Shown one piece after another: positions 26,982 to 34,973 of a stretch of DNA of 39,641 bases. The stretch spans positions 1 through 39,641 of the forward strand of contig NZ_QJSH01000023.1 of NCBI RefSeq assembly GCF_003426025.1, given 5' to 3'. The first letter of the stretch is position 1, and each line of letters starts with the position of its first letter. The notes beneath the pieces were generated by a model. That model was not told the origin of the DNA, searched no databases, and saw nothing but the letters and a program-made list of their open reading frames with translations. Position numbers and translations under genes: made by a program. The DNA is from Paraliobacillus quinghaiensis. GTDB taxonomy: Bacteria; Bacillota; Bacilli; Bacillales; Amphibacillaceae.

Positions 26982-27061
26982 TATCGACTTATAAGTAAAT
27001 TAATGTATAAAACTTAACTTTTTTGGAAAAGCTGACACCCAGAGAGAGGGTGCAATAAAAA

Positions 27062-27745
27062 ATGGTTAAGTTTAAGAAAATTGGCAGACGTTTCATCATG
27101 ACGCTTTTATTTCTTGCGGCATGTTATGCGACAATTTTAGCGATAACAAATGTTTCTGCACAAGAAGTTTTTGAGGCAGTTGATCAAGAACCATTGGAAT
27201 TTACGATATTTGAACAACCTACTAAACATGTAAATATAACTGAAAAAACAGTAAATCATAAGCAAGCAAAAGAAACATATATCTCTAGTGAGCAAATCGA
27301 AACACCGAAAACATTAGAAGATACTATTGATCTTAAAGCCTATCCAAGTGCCACGGTTACAGCTACAGGTTATACAGCTGGAGTGGAATCTACAGGTAAA
27401 ACAGAAGATCATCCTCAGTATGGGATAACTTATTCAGGAGTAAATGTAACAAGAGATTTGTATTCAACAATTGCAGCTGACTTATCTGTTTATCCACTTG
27501 GAACAGTACTTTATATCCCGGATTATGGATATGGAGTAGTAGCTGATAAGGGTAGCGCAATTAAAGGGAATAAAATTGATTTATATTATCCCACTGTTGA
27601 GGATGTCTATCAAAAGTGGGGGAAAAAAGATGTGGAAGTTTACCTAATCAAAATGGGGGATGGTACACTATCTAAGGAAACTTTAGAAAGATTAAATGAA
27701 ACTGAAGCTTTACAAGTATTTCGTGAGCAAATTAAAGAAAGTTAA
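27062..27745 (+). CDS. yuiC: YuiC, 3D-domain muralytic protein
   Basis: A 227-residue exported protein. A basic N-terminus with a hydrophobic segment (about 11-32) acts as signal or anchor. The C-terminal 3D domain runs from about residue 100 ([10 protein letters not shown]) and has the Asp-containing stretches [18 protein letters not shown]; this fold resembles lytic transglycosylase MltA and the Sps proteins of stationary-phase survival. It probably cleaves peptidoglycan. RBS GAGAGAGGG. Terminator follows at once. Confidence 0.87.
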   Translation: MVKFKKIGRRFIMTLLFLAACYATILAITNVSAQEVFEAVDQEPLEFTIFEQPTKHVNITEKTVNHKQAKETYISSEQIETPKTLEDTIDLKAYPSATVTATGYTAGVESTGKTEDHPQYGITYSGVNVTRDLYSTIAADLSVYPLGTVLYIPDYGYGVVADKGSAIKGNKIDLYYPTVEDVYQKWGKKDVEVYLIKMGDGTLSKETLERLNETEALQVFREQIKES

Positions 27746-27785
27746 AAAAGCGAGAACCCTTTTCTATTGGGTTCTCGCTTTTTAT
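27745..27785 (+). terminator. Terminator of yuiC
   Basis: AAGCGAGAACC (27748-27758) pairs with GGTTCTCGCTT (27770-27780), then TTTTAT. Confidence 0.85.
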
Positions 27786-27952
27786 CCCGGTGTAATGTCC
27801 ATAAAACTCCCACTTCAAAACATCGAGAAAAATCAAAGTTGTTTAAGTGGGAGTAAACGGACGCTAACACCCCGAATGGTTCAGAGGCCTTTAGGTCATC
27901 CTTTAGGGCTAACAATCAGTGGGGGAAGGACCCTCCACTGATTGAAGGTTCA
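27786..27952 (+). mobile_element. IS200/IS605-type end with omegaRNA-like fold, no tnpB
   Basis: A non-coding segment of about 165 bp with three hairpins in order: CTCCCACTT (27807-27815) with AAGTGGGAG (27845-27853); GCCT..AGG with CCT..AGGGC (27887-27909); and CAATCAGTGG plus GGG (27913-27925) with CCC..CCACTGATTG (27931-27944). It ends GAAGGTTCA. This layout, and motifs such as CCCGAATGGTTCAGAGG, look to me like the right end and guide RNA scaffold of IS605/IS1341-type elements of Bacilli. It begins right after TTTAT (27781-27785), a sequence of the kind such elements insert beside. No tnpA or tnpB is present. Recognition is from memory, so the call is tentative. Confidence 0.5.
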
Positions 27953-27966
27953 CTTTATAATAGAAG

Positions 27967-28440
27967 TTAAAATAATGGATAAATTGAAAAAGCTAAAATA
28001 ATTCCTGTTAATCCACCGAAAAAAACCTCGATTGGCTGGTGCCCCAGTAATTCCTTCAATTCTTCTTTTTTCTGATACTCTTCTTTTTTAGACCACACTT
28101 TTGCTTCCTCAATAAAATAATTAAAGTCTTTCACAAGCATATTTAATATAATCGCCTGTTCCCCTGCTTGTCTTCTTATACCTGTTGCATCAAACATAAT
28201 GATTATGCTAAAAATACAAGAAACAGCAAACAGACCTGAAGAAACCCCATGCTCCATCCCAATTCCTGTGGTAACGGCAGCTACAGCAGCAGAGTGACTA
28301 CTTGGCATACCTCCAGTACTAAAAGCTAGTCCAGGTTCGAATTCTTTTGTAGCAATAAAATGAATTGGAATTTTCACTACTTGTGCAAATATTATTGCAA
28401 TTAATGCTGCCCATAATGGGAAGTTTTCAAACAAAACCAA
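27967..28440 (-). CDS. yuiD: YuiD, divergent PAP2 family membrane protein
   Basis: A 157-residue membrane protein of the divergent PAP2 (acid phosphatase/vanadium haloperoxidase-related) family. The signature STGGMPSSHSAAV is at about 41-53 and GHQPIEVFFGGLTG at the end; three to four hydrophobic segments. It probably acts on a lipid phosphate, but the substrate is unknown. Start is TTG 28440, with AAAGGATG eight bases upstream. Confidence 0.88.
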   Translation of the reverse strand: MVLFENFPLWAALIAIIFAQVVKIPIHFIATKEFEPGLAFSTGGMPSSHSAAVAAVTTGIGMEHGVSSGLFAVSCIFSIIIMFDATGIRRQAGEQAIILNMLVKDFNYFIEEAKVWSKKEEYQKKEELKELLGHQPIEVFFGGLTGIILAFSIYPLF

Positions 28441-28755
28441 CCGAAATTCATCCTTTCATAATCATGCCTTAATGTCTGTATTTGTCATTATATCCAATCA
28501 ACAAATTCTTATATCATAATTATAGCATAGCATGAAATAGAAAGTAATTAATTCGATTGTTCAGGAAATGTTGATTAAGAGCATGCCTTCGCATTGATGC
28601 CTTGATATCCGATCAGTTATTCTAAAAATACTAGCGTATCAGCGAAATCCGCACACAGTTTATTTAATTTTTGTAATAACTACAATTTCAGTTGAGCAAT
28701 TAAAATAAAGGCCCTAACTCTTTGTATGAACAAGTTAGGGCTAAAATAGTTATTG
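28441..28755. other. Intergenic region with a short remnant of the dispersed repeat
   Basis: No gene seen. CTAGCGTATCAGCGAAATCCG near 28631 resembles the spacer-side edge of the hairpin repeats (compare 300 and 21987), but no partner arm is present, so it looks like a decayed copy. The deoD terminator lies at the right end. Confidence 0.45.
28709..28743 (-). terminator. Terminator of deoD
   Basis: GCCCTAACT (28711-28719) pairs with AGTTAGGGC (28733-28741); the minus strand continues into CTTTATTTT. Confidence 0.75.
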
Positions 28756-29463
28756 TTATCTAATTGCTGCGTCTAATGCTACTTCAATCATTTCGTTGAA
28801 TGTAGTCTGGCGTTCTTCAGATGTTGTTTCTTCGCCTGTTATGATATGATCTGACACAGTTAAAACAGACAATGCTTGACGATCAAATTTAGCTGCTAAT
28901 GTGTACAATGCTGTTGTTTCCATTTCAATTGCAAGTACATTATATTTCGCTAGAAGATCTAACAGTTCTGCAGCATTATCACGATAGAAACTATCGCTAG
29001 TAAATACATTTCCTACGCGTAAATGTAACCCTTTTTCAACTCCGATATCATATGCGTTTTTTAATAAATCGAAATTGGCAGTTGGGGCAAAATCAATACC
29101 ATCGAAAACCATACGATTCATTTGAGAGTCTGTTGAGGAAGTAGATGCTAAGATAACATCTCTTACTTGCACATCTTTTTGAATGGCTCCACATGTACCT
29201 ACACGAATTAATTTTTGTACGTCATAGCTTTGGATTAACTCGTTAGCATAAATAGAAATGGAAGGTACTCCCATCCCTGTTCCTTGTACAGAAATTCTTT
29301 CACCTTTATAGGTACCAGTATACCCGTACATTCCTCTTACCTCATTATAACAAAAAGTATCCTCTAAGAATGTTTCTGCAATATATTTAGCGCGTAGTGG
29401 ATCTCCAGGTAGGAGAATCTTATCAGCGATATCACCTTTTTTTGCTCCAATATGTACACTCAT
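28756..29463 (-). CDS. deoD: Purine nucleoside phosphorylase, DeoD type
   Basis: A 235-residue hexameric-type purine nucleoside phosphorylase that splits (deoxy)purine nucleosides with phosphate. It begins [22 protein letters not shown], has VGTCGAI and [11 protein letters not shown] for phosphate and ribose binding, and the catalytic Asp lies in TVSDHI. ATG 29463 follows TAGGAGGT; the in-frame start at 29508 lacks a site. Single gene. Confidence 0.95.
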   Translation of the reverse strand: MSVHIGAKKGDIADKILLPGDPLRAKYIAETFLEDTFCYNEVRGMYGYTGTYKGERISVQGTGMGVPSISIYANELIQSYDVQKLIRVGTCGAIQKDVQVRDVILASTSSTDSQMNRMVFDGIDFAPTANFDLLKNAYDIGVEKGLHLRVGNVFTSDSFYRDNAAELLDLLAKYNVLAIEMETTALYTLAAKFDRQALSVLTVSDHIITGEETTSEERQTTFNEMIEVALDAAIR

Positions 29464-29764
29464 TATATTACCTCCTATTATTAATTCAAGATATTCATAA
29501 TTTATCATAACCTTATTTGGAACACAAATACATACGGAGGGAAATGCTTTAAAATTATAAAACAGGTTCAGATACTAAGATGCAACTGAGGATAAGAAAA
29601 TTTCTAATTAGGAAGTTTAAATTTATAATTGACTCATTTTTGTTTATTCTAAATGAAAATTCGTATATAATGTGTTTAGTGAGTCATTTCACAGTTTATA
29701 GTTCAATAACATCCTAGTTAAGTGTGAAATGTAACTATTATGTTGGATATAGGAGGAAAAACGA
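29464..29764 (+). promoter_or_regulatory. Intergenic region with the ptsH promoter
   Basis: TATAAT at 29666-29671 is the likely -10 of ptsH with a weak -35. In the leader CATTTCACA (29685-29693) and TGTGAAATG (29723-29731) form a 9-bp inverted repeat with a 29-base loop. No gene seen. Confidence 0.45.
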
Positions 29765-30028
29765 ATGAAAGAACAAAAGTTTACAATTACAGATGATACA
29801 GGAATTCATGCAAGACCAGCAACTCTATTAGTTAATAAAGCAGGTCAATATCAATCTCATGTAGAAATGCAATACAATGGTAAAACAGTAAATTTAAAGT
29901 CCATTATGGGTGTTATGTCTCTTGGTGTACCTAAAGGTGCTGAAGTAATCATTACTGTTGACGGAACAGATGAAGATGTTGCTATTGAAGGTATTGCAGA
30001 AACAATTAGAGAGCAATTAGGCGAGTAG
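29765..30028 (+). CDS. ptsH: Phosphocarrier protein HPr
   Basis: An 87-residue HPr of the phosphotransferase system. The catalytic H15 (GIHARPAT) and the regulatory S46 (NLKSIMGVMSLG) are both present, so it is HPr and not the His-lacking homologue Crh. It passes phosphate from enzyme I to sugar-specific EIIA, and its Ser-P form serves CcpA in catabolite repression. Unlike the usual ptsHI operon, no ptsI follows; a terminator comes 5 bp after the stop. RBS TAGGAGG. Confidence 0.95.
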   Translation: MKEQKFTITDDTGIHARPATLLVNKAGQYQSHVEMQYNGKTVNLKSIMGVMSLGVPKGAEVIITVDGTDEDVAIEGIAETIREQLGE

Positions 30029-30032
30029 ATGT

Positions 30033-30062
30033 AAAAAGCTAGGAAGATCCTAGCTTTTTTTG
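30033..30062 (+). terminator. Terminator of ptsH
   Basis: AAAAAGCTAGGA pairs with TCCTAGCTTTTTT. Confidence 0.85.
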
Positions 30063-30130
30063 TTTGGTTAATAAGCTTTATGCTATACTTAATTACATAG
30101 ATAACTTTGAAAGTATAAGAGGTGTAAGTT

Positions 30131-30619
30131 ATGAATGTTTCTGTGTCACAGCTTCCGGGTATTGGTCAGAAGATTTCATTAAAAACAGCAGAGGACAGTA
30201 TGCTGGTAGTAATTGTCCATCACACTGGAAAGCGCGAACTATATTTTTTCGATGATGTAGATGGAGATGAAGCTGACTTTGCGATGGACCTTACCCCGGA
30301 TGAAACAAGAGAATTGGGTGCTCAGTTATTAGGTGCTACCTATCAGCCAGTCAATGCAAATCAATTAAAGATGTTCAAGAAACAAATTGTTATTGATTAC
30401 ATTACCTTAAGTCCTAAATCATCAGTTGCATATCAAACAATTGAGGAATCAGAAGTTCGAAATAAAACTGGTACGACAATAATTGGGATTGTGCAAGGGG
30501 ATGAGATGATTGCCATTCCGGAAGCAGATAGAAAATTAGAGCCGGGAGACGTGTTAATGGCAATCGGAAAGAAAGATCAAATAGCAATGTTAGAAGCATT
30601 ATGCAAGGGAGAGGAATGA
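30131..30619 (+). CDS. khtT: KhtT-like regulatory subunit of K+/H+ antiporter
   Basis: A 162-residue soluble protein with an N-terminal alpha/beta region (about 1-65) and a C-terminal TrkA-C (RCK_C) domain from about residue 85, ending GDVLMAIGKKDQI. It matches KhtT/YhaT, which gates the antiporter KhtU and in B. subtilis binds c-di-AMP. RBS AAGAGGTG. It lies 7 bp upstream of khtU; the third gene khtS is absent. Confidence 0.85.
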   Translation: MNVSVSQLPGIGQKISLKTAEDSMLVVIVHHTGKRELYFFDDVDGDEADFAMDLTPDETRELGAQLLGATYQPVNANQLKMFKKQIVIDYITLSPKSSVAYQTIEESEVRNKTGTTIIGIVQGDEMIAIPEADRKLEPGDVLMAIGKKDQIAMLEALCKGEE

Positions 30620-30626
30620 TTCGATT

Positions 30627-31829
30627 GTGCTAAGTGATTTTCCAACTTTGTTAGTCGCAGGACTTGTTTTGCTTGGCATATTTTACTTAGGTTTTTTGAG
30701 TCTTAAAATTAATTTTCCGAGTGTTATTCTTTATATATTATTTGGAGTACTTTTAGCAGATTATTTAAGTCACAATGAAATTTTACACTTTGTAAGTGAA
30801 ATTGGAATTGTCCTTTTATTTTTTATACTTGGATTAGAATTCAGTATGAAAAGACTTGGAGCCATTGCAAAAAAAATCTGGTCCTCAGGTCTATTAGATG
30901 TAGCGTTAAGTCTAGGTGTATCGACACTTATTGCACTTGGTTTTGGTATGAGTTTATTTAATGCCTTCTTAGTCGGTGGTGTTGCTTATGCAACAAGTTC
31001 CTCAATAACAGCTAAGTTATTGGATGACAAAAGTAGAATGGCCAATAAAGAAACTGAATTTATGTTAGCTGTTTTAATCTTTGAAGATCTAGTCGCCCCG
31101 ATCATCATAGCGGTCTTAATTGGGATGAGTGCAGGTGGTGGAGAATTCGCTGCAATTGATTTAATATTTATTTTAGCAAAAGTTATGTTATTAATTGGAC
31201 TTGCGATTTTATTTGGTAAAACGATCTTTAAGCGTTTTGAAGTATTTATTGAAAAGATTGATGATGAAGATTTTAAATTTGCGCTATTAATTGGCATTGC
31301 TGTTTCATTTGGTGGTTTAGCATTACTACTAGACCTCTCAGAAGTATTGGGTGCTTTTCTTGCTGGAATGATGCTAGCTGAAATTGGTAAAATTGAGCGT
31401 GTTGAACATGCCGTAATACCGGTTCGTGACCTTCTATTACCGACTTTCTTTTTATCATTTGGAACCTCGATTGAATTAGGTGCAGGTTTTCCAATGCCAC
31501 TTTTATTAGTCACACTATTAATATGGTCAATTCTGGCCAAAGTATTGGTTGGTATCATAGGGGGTAGATGGTACGGATTATCAAAAAGGGTTTCGCTACG
31601 TGCTGGTTTATCTCTATGTGCAAGAGGTGAGTTTTCAGTTGTTATTGCTACAGTTGCCACTGGAACAGCCCAAATACTTAGTGGGATTTATATTATAGCT
31701 GCAGCCTTCATTGGGATGCTATTGTTTGATATGGCACCAAAGATTACGAACAAAGTATACGGAAAACCGAAACGGAAGAAAAAGGATTTACGAGTTCCTA
31801 CTTCTAAAGATGAAAAACAAATCTATTAA
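30627..31829 (+). CDS. khtU: KhtU-like K+/H+ antiporter (CPA2 family)
   Basis: A 400-residue membrane protein with about 12 hydrophobic segments, of the monovalent cation:proton antiporter-2 family. Typical stretches are FILGLEFSMKRL, VGGVAYATSSS and GLSLCARGEFSVVIA. It lacks its own C-terminal RCK domain, which the preceding KhtT supplies. By family it expels K+ in exchange for H+. Start is GTG 30627 after GGGAGAGGAATG. The tail after the last membrane segment is short and basic. Confidence 0.88.
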   Translation: MLSDFPTLLVAGLVLLGIFYLGFLSLKINFPSVILYILFGVLLADYLSHNEILHFVSEIGIVLLFFILGLEFSMKRLGAIAKKIWSSGLLDVALSLGVSTLIALGFGMSLFNAFLVGGVAYATSSSITAKLLDDKSRMANKETEFMLAVLIFEDLVAPIIIAVLIGMSAGGGEFAAIDLIFILAKVMLLIGLAILFGKTIFKRFEVFIEKIDDEDFKFALLIGIAVSFGGLALLLDLSEVLGAFLAGMMLAEIGKIERVEHAVIPVRDLLLPTFFLSFGTSIELGAGFPMPLLLVTLLIWSILAKVLVGIIGGRWYGLSKRVSLRAGLSLCARGEFSVVIATVATGTAQILSGIYIIAAAFIGMLLFDMAPKITNKVYGKPKRKKKDLRVPTSKDEKQIY

Positions 31830-31871
31830 CAGCAGATTTAACATGATTAGTAGGTAATATATTTGGACATA

Positions 31872-31912
31872 CTAAAAGACAGTGAATTCATAAAAAGGAG
31901 CTGTCTTTTTAG
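31872..31912 (+). promoter_or_regulatory. Hairpin holding the sodC ribosome binding site in its loop
   Basis: CTAAAAGACAG (31872-31882) pairs with CTGTCTTTTTAG (31901-31912) with one bulged T. The loop ends in AAAAAGGAG, the only ribosome binding site, and the stem ends one base before the sodC ATG. The CTGTCTTTTT strand also resembles an intrinsic terminator for khtTU. Confidence 0.55.
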
Positions 31913-31913
31913 T

Positions 31914-32486
31914 ATGAAAAAAACTTTTCTAATACCAATCGTTTTATTAATTTTAACCGCTTGCCAACAAGAGGATTATTCTCCAATGACAGTGACGATG
32001 TACAATCAGGCTAACGATGCTATTGGAACAGCTAAATTATCTGAAAGTGCTGATGGGGTTTCAGTAGAATTATCTGCTGAAGGACTAGAGCCAGGTTTAC
32101 ATGGTATACATGTACATGAATATGCAAAATGTGATCCGCCTGATTTCCAATCTGCAGGAAATCATTATAATCCTGATGGAAAGGAACATGGATTAATGCA
32201 TCCAGAAGGCTCTCACCTAGGTGACATGCCAAATATCGAAGTTGATGGTGATGGTACTGTTGAGGCAGAATTACTTGTGCCAGGCGCGACATTAACTGAA
32301 GGGAATTACTCCTTATTACAGGGAGAAGGAACTTCAATTGTGATTCATGAGAAGCAAGATGATGGTGTTAGTCAACCATCAGGTGATGCAGGCAAACGGA
32401 TCGCGTGTGGTTTGATCACAGTTGAAGAAGCAAATGAAGAAACAGCACCTTCAGATCCAACAGCTAATAATAAAGAAGAGGAATAG
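31914..32486 (+). CDS. sodC: Cu/Zn superoxide dismutase, lipoprotein
   Basis: A 190-residue lipoprotein: signal with lipobox LTAC (C17), then a Cu/Zn SOD domain. Copper ligands H66, H68 (GIHVHEY), H84 and H145, zinc ligands H84, H96, H101 and D104, the active-site Arg (R162) and the disulfide pair C73/C165 are all present, so it should be active at the outer face of the membrane; the B. subtilis relative YojM is reported to lack copper ligands. A negatively charged tail (EEANEETAPSDPT) follows. The start is ATG 31914, 13 nt after GGAG, inside a hairpin context. Confidence 0.9.
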   Translation: MKKTFLIPIVLLILTACQQEDYSPMTVTMYNQANDAIGTAKLSESADGVSVELSAEGLEPGLHGIHVHEYAKCDPPDFQSAGNHYNPDGKEHGLMHPEGSHLGDMPNIEVDGDGTVEAELLVPGATLTEGNYSLLQGEGTSIVIHEKQDDGVSQPSGDAGKRIACGLITVEEANEETAPSDPTANNKEEE

Positions 32487-32514
32487 TACAATTTTGTACG
32501 ATTCCTCTTCTTTC
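32472..32514. terminator. Bidirectional terminator between sodC and patB
   Basis: AAAGAAGAGGAAT pairs with ATTCCTCTTCTTT, with an inner GTACA/TGTAC; it overlaps the sodC stop. Confidence 0.8.
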
Positions 32515-33686
32515 TAGTTTCTATTGTCTAACGCTTTTAGAATTTTGTTAACTCCTTCTTGCACGTAGTTTGTCGGACTAGCGATATTCATTCGCATAAA
32601 CCCTTCACCTTCAATACCGAATGAAGCCCCATCATTTAAACCTATTTTTGCTTTTTCTTGCATGAATTTTTTTAATTCAGCATGAGAAAGCCCCATATCT
32701 GTGCAGTCAAGCCAAATTAAATAGGTTCCTTCAGCTTTCATTGCAGTTATTTCAGGATGGTCTTGAAACGCCGATACAACAAGATCACGATTATGTTCTA
32801 ATAATTGGAGTAATTCTCTTAACCACTCTTCACCGCTGGTATAAGCAGCTTCTAATGCAGTAATTCCCATCGTGTTGAGCATTGTCATGCCGTATTTCTT
32901 AAATTCATTTTTCATCGCATCTCGCACATCTTTGTTTGGAACTATCGCATAAGACACCTGCAATCCTGCGAGATTAAACGTTTTAGTTGGGGACATACAT
33001 GTAATTGTTTGTTCACTAACCTTATCTGACAATGAAGCTATTGGAATATGTTTATGATTATTATATATGAGATCAGCATGAATTTCGTCCGATAAAATCA
33101 TCACATCATATTGGAGACAAAGTGAAGTAATTTTTTGTAATTCTTCTTTTGTCCAGACTCTTCCTACTGGATTATGTGGATTACAGAGAATGAATGCTTT
33201 TACACCTTGTTGAAATTTTGACTCAAGATCTTCAAAATCAATTGTGTAATAACCGTTTTCATACCTTAATGGATTCGTTACTAAGTCACGGTCATGACTT
33301 TTTACAATATCATAAAACGGAGGGTAAACAGGTGTTTGAATCAGCACACTATCTCCTGGTTTAGTAACATTTAAAACGGCCATATGTAATGTTGAAATGA
33401 CACCAGGACTATAAATTATCCAATCGCTTTTAATATCCCAGTCATGTTGTTTCTGGAGCCATTGTCTTACGATTTGATTTAATAATTTATCGGTATATGT
33501 GTAACCGAAAATTGCATGTTCGGCCCTGTCTACTAGTGCCTGCTTGATAGGATTAGCTATGGGGAGATCCATATCAGCAACCCACATAGGCTGAACATCG
33601 TCTGTGCCGTATAATGCTTTTACCATATCCCACTTTACGGAACGTGTATCTTTTCGTGCTGGTAATTCATCAAATAATGATGACAT
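32514..33686 (-). CDS. patB: PatB/MalY-type PLP cystathionine beta-lyase
   Basis: A 390-residue fold-type I PLP enzyme of the MalY/PatB family of C-S lyases and aminotransferases. The PLP lysine lies in SPTKTFNLAG (about residue 232), with CNPHNPVGR and SDEIHADL upstream. It probably cleaves cystathionine or cysteine conjugates. ATG follows AGGAGGATTTTATCC. Its closeness to yugI, yuzA and pgi matches the B. subtilis yug region. Confidence 0.88.
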   Translation of the reverse strand: MSSLFDELPARKDTRSVKWDMVKALYGTDDVQPMWVADMDLPIANPIKQALVDRAEHAIFGYTYTDKLLNQIVRQWLQKQHDWDIKSDWIIYSPGVISTLHMAVLNVTKPGDSVLIQTPVYPPFYDIVKSHDRDLVTNPLRYENGYYTIDFEDLESKFQQGVKAFILCNPHNPVGRVWTKEELQKITSLCLQYDVMILSDEIHADLIYNNHKHIPIASLSDKVSEQTITCMSPTKTFNLAGLQVSYAIVPNKDVRDAMKNEFKKYGMTMLNTMGITALEAAYTSGEEWLRELLQLLEHNRDLVVSAFQDHPEITAMKAEGTYLIWLDCTDMGLSHAELKKFMQEKAKIGLNDGASFGIEGEGFMRMNIASPTNYVQEGVNKILKALDNRN

Positions 33687-34081
33687 GGATAAAATCCTCC
33701 TTTTTAATAAAAGAATATTTCACAAATTATAACATGATTATCAGAAAACTGCGATGATTGCAACTTTTTGTTTGAGTCTAGACTCTTTTAAATGTTTTGT
33801 AGTTGTTTAGAAAATGATAAAAAAAAGCAAAGCGCTTTAAACGCTTTGCTCACACAGGGGGAATACGAGAAAGTCTTACTACATTATTATTATTACCTGA
33901 ATCGATACTATTTAAACCACTTTGAATTAAATTATTTAATGAAAATAGGATTTTAAAAAATATATTGTGTTATTTTGAAGAATTATGTTAAAATTAATAA
34001 TTGTGTATAAAGAAAATACGGTTTAAGCCATACTTTGAAATATTTCACGTAAGGTTAATTAAAAAAATAGGAGTTGTTAGC
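33687..34081. other. Intergenic region with an orphan minus-strand terminator and a start-less frame
   Basis: AGCAAAGCG (33826-33834) pairs with CGCTTTGCT (33842-33850) next to a run of eight A on the plus strand, so it works as a terminator only on the minus strand. Just upstream on that strand (33850-33969) an open frame of 39 codons ends VVRLSRIPPV and stops at the hairpin, but has no ATG, GTG or TTG. GAGTCTAGACTC (33774-33785) is a perfect palindrome. Nothing else seen. Confidence 0.4.
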
Positions 34082-34477
34082 ATGTCAGAAAAGTTTACAG
34101 AAGGTCAAGTATTAGAAGGAAAAGTTACTGGTGTACAGTCATACGGTGCTTTTGTTGCATTAGATGATCAAATACAAGGATTAGTTCATATTTCTGAGGT
34201 AACGCACGGTTTTGTTAAAGACATTAATGAATTTCTTTCAGTAGGCGATGAAGTGAAAGTAAAGATTTTGTCTATCGATGAAGAAAAAAATAAATATTCT
34301 CTATCTATTCGTGCTACAGAAGAAGCACCAAAACAACAAGCTAAAACAAAGCAACCTCAAGCAAAACAGCAACAACAACAGTCACAACAAGAGGAAGCTG
34401 GATTTAATACATTAAAAGATAAGTTAAGTGAATGGATCGAACAGTCTGAAGACCGTAAGTCTCTTCATAAAAAGTAA
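34082..34477 (+). CDS. yugI: YugI, S1 RNA-binding general stress protein (GSP13 type)
   Basis: A 131-residue protein: an N-terminal S1 domain (about 5-75, GQVLEGKVTGVQSYGAFVAL and GLVHISEV) and a Gln/Lys-rich low-complexity linker (about 82-108) before a short conserved end. It matches YugI/GSP13, a ribosome-associated stress protein. ATG 34082 follows TAGGAG; the in-frame start at 34001 lacks a site. Confidence 0.9.
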   Translation: MSEKFTEGQVLEGKVTGVQSYGAFVALDDQIQGLVHISEVTHGFVKDINEFLSVGDEVKVKILSIDEEKNKYSLSIRATEEAPKQQAKTKQPQAKQQQQQSQQEEAGFNTLKDKLSEWIEQSEDRKSLHKK

Positions 34478-34488
34478 TTGTGGTTACG

Positions 34489-34522
34489 AAAAAACCTTCT
34501 AGCAGTCGCTAGAAGGTTTTTG
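34489..34522. terminator. Bidirectional terminator between yugI and yuzA
   Basis: AAAACCTTCTAGC (34491-34503) pairs with GCTAGAAGGTTTT (34508-34520). Confidence 0.85.
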
Positions 34523-34765
34523 TTATTTTTCTGGTTGTGGTTCTCTTGAAGTTGCAACTTCTTCTGATGGTTTAAATAATAAAGATAAACTTACTAAACC
34601 GCTAATCCCAACTAAAGTATAAATAACACGAGCAAACGCACCGCTTTGTTCACCGCCACCAAAAAGTGTGGCTACTAAATCAAATTGAAACAAACCGATA
34701 AGTCCCCAGTTAATTGCCCCTACAATAATAAGAAATAACGTTATACGTTGCAATGTATTCATCAT
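34523..34765 (-). CDS. yuzA: YuzA family protein (DUF378)
   Basis: An 80-residue membrane protein with two hydrophobic segments (about 8-28 and 44-64) and the DUF378 signature VGAINWGLIGLFQFDLV. The function is unknown. Two adjacent ATG codons follow AAGGAGG. It is divergent from pgi. Confidence 0.88.
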   Translation of the reverse strand: MMNTLQRITLFLIIVGAINWGLIGLFQFDLVATLFGGGEQSGAFARVIYTLVGISGLVSLSLLFKPSEEVATSREPQPEK

Positions 34766-34973
34766 AACATCCTCCTTTTTAAATTCATTTATAGCTTAAC
34801 TAATTTGAGTAAAACTATTCATAAATTTTATGATAATAGTAATAGAAATTGTTGAATAAAAGGTATTATTGTTGTGTTTGTTTATGTACATTTGTATTCT
34901 TACTTGATTTAAGTGGTACATTTCGGTACATTTAATATAATAATAAATCTTATAAAAAAATGGAGGATTTTGA

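Noticed and set aside
27696-27941. An 81-codon ORF after yuiC
   Set aside because: It overlaps the yuiC end, its terminator and the hairpins of the IS605-like element; it is non-coding by structure.
29765-30028. Crh instead of HPr
   Set aside because: Crh lacks the catalytic His; here H15 is present in GIHARPAT.
30986-31660. A 224-codon minus-strand ORF
   Set aside because: It is antisense to khtU; its Ser/Asn/Ile-rich composition is the shadow of a membrane protein gene, and it has no ribosome binding site.
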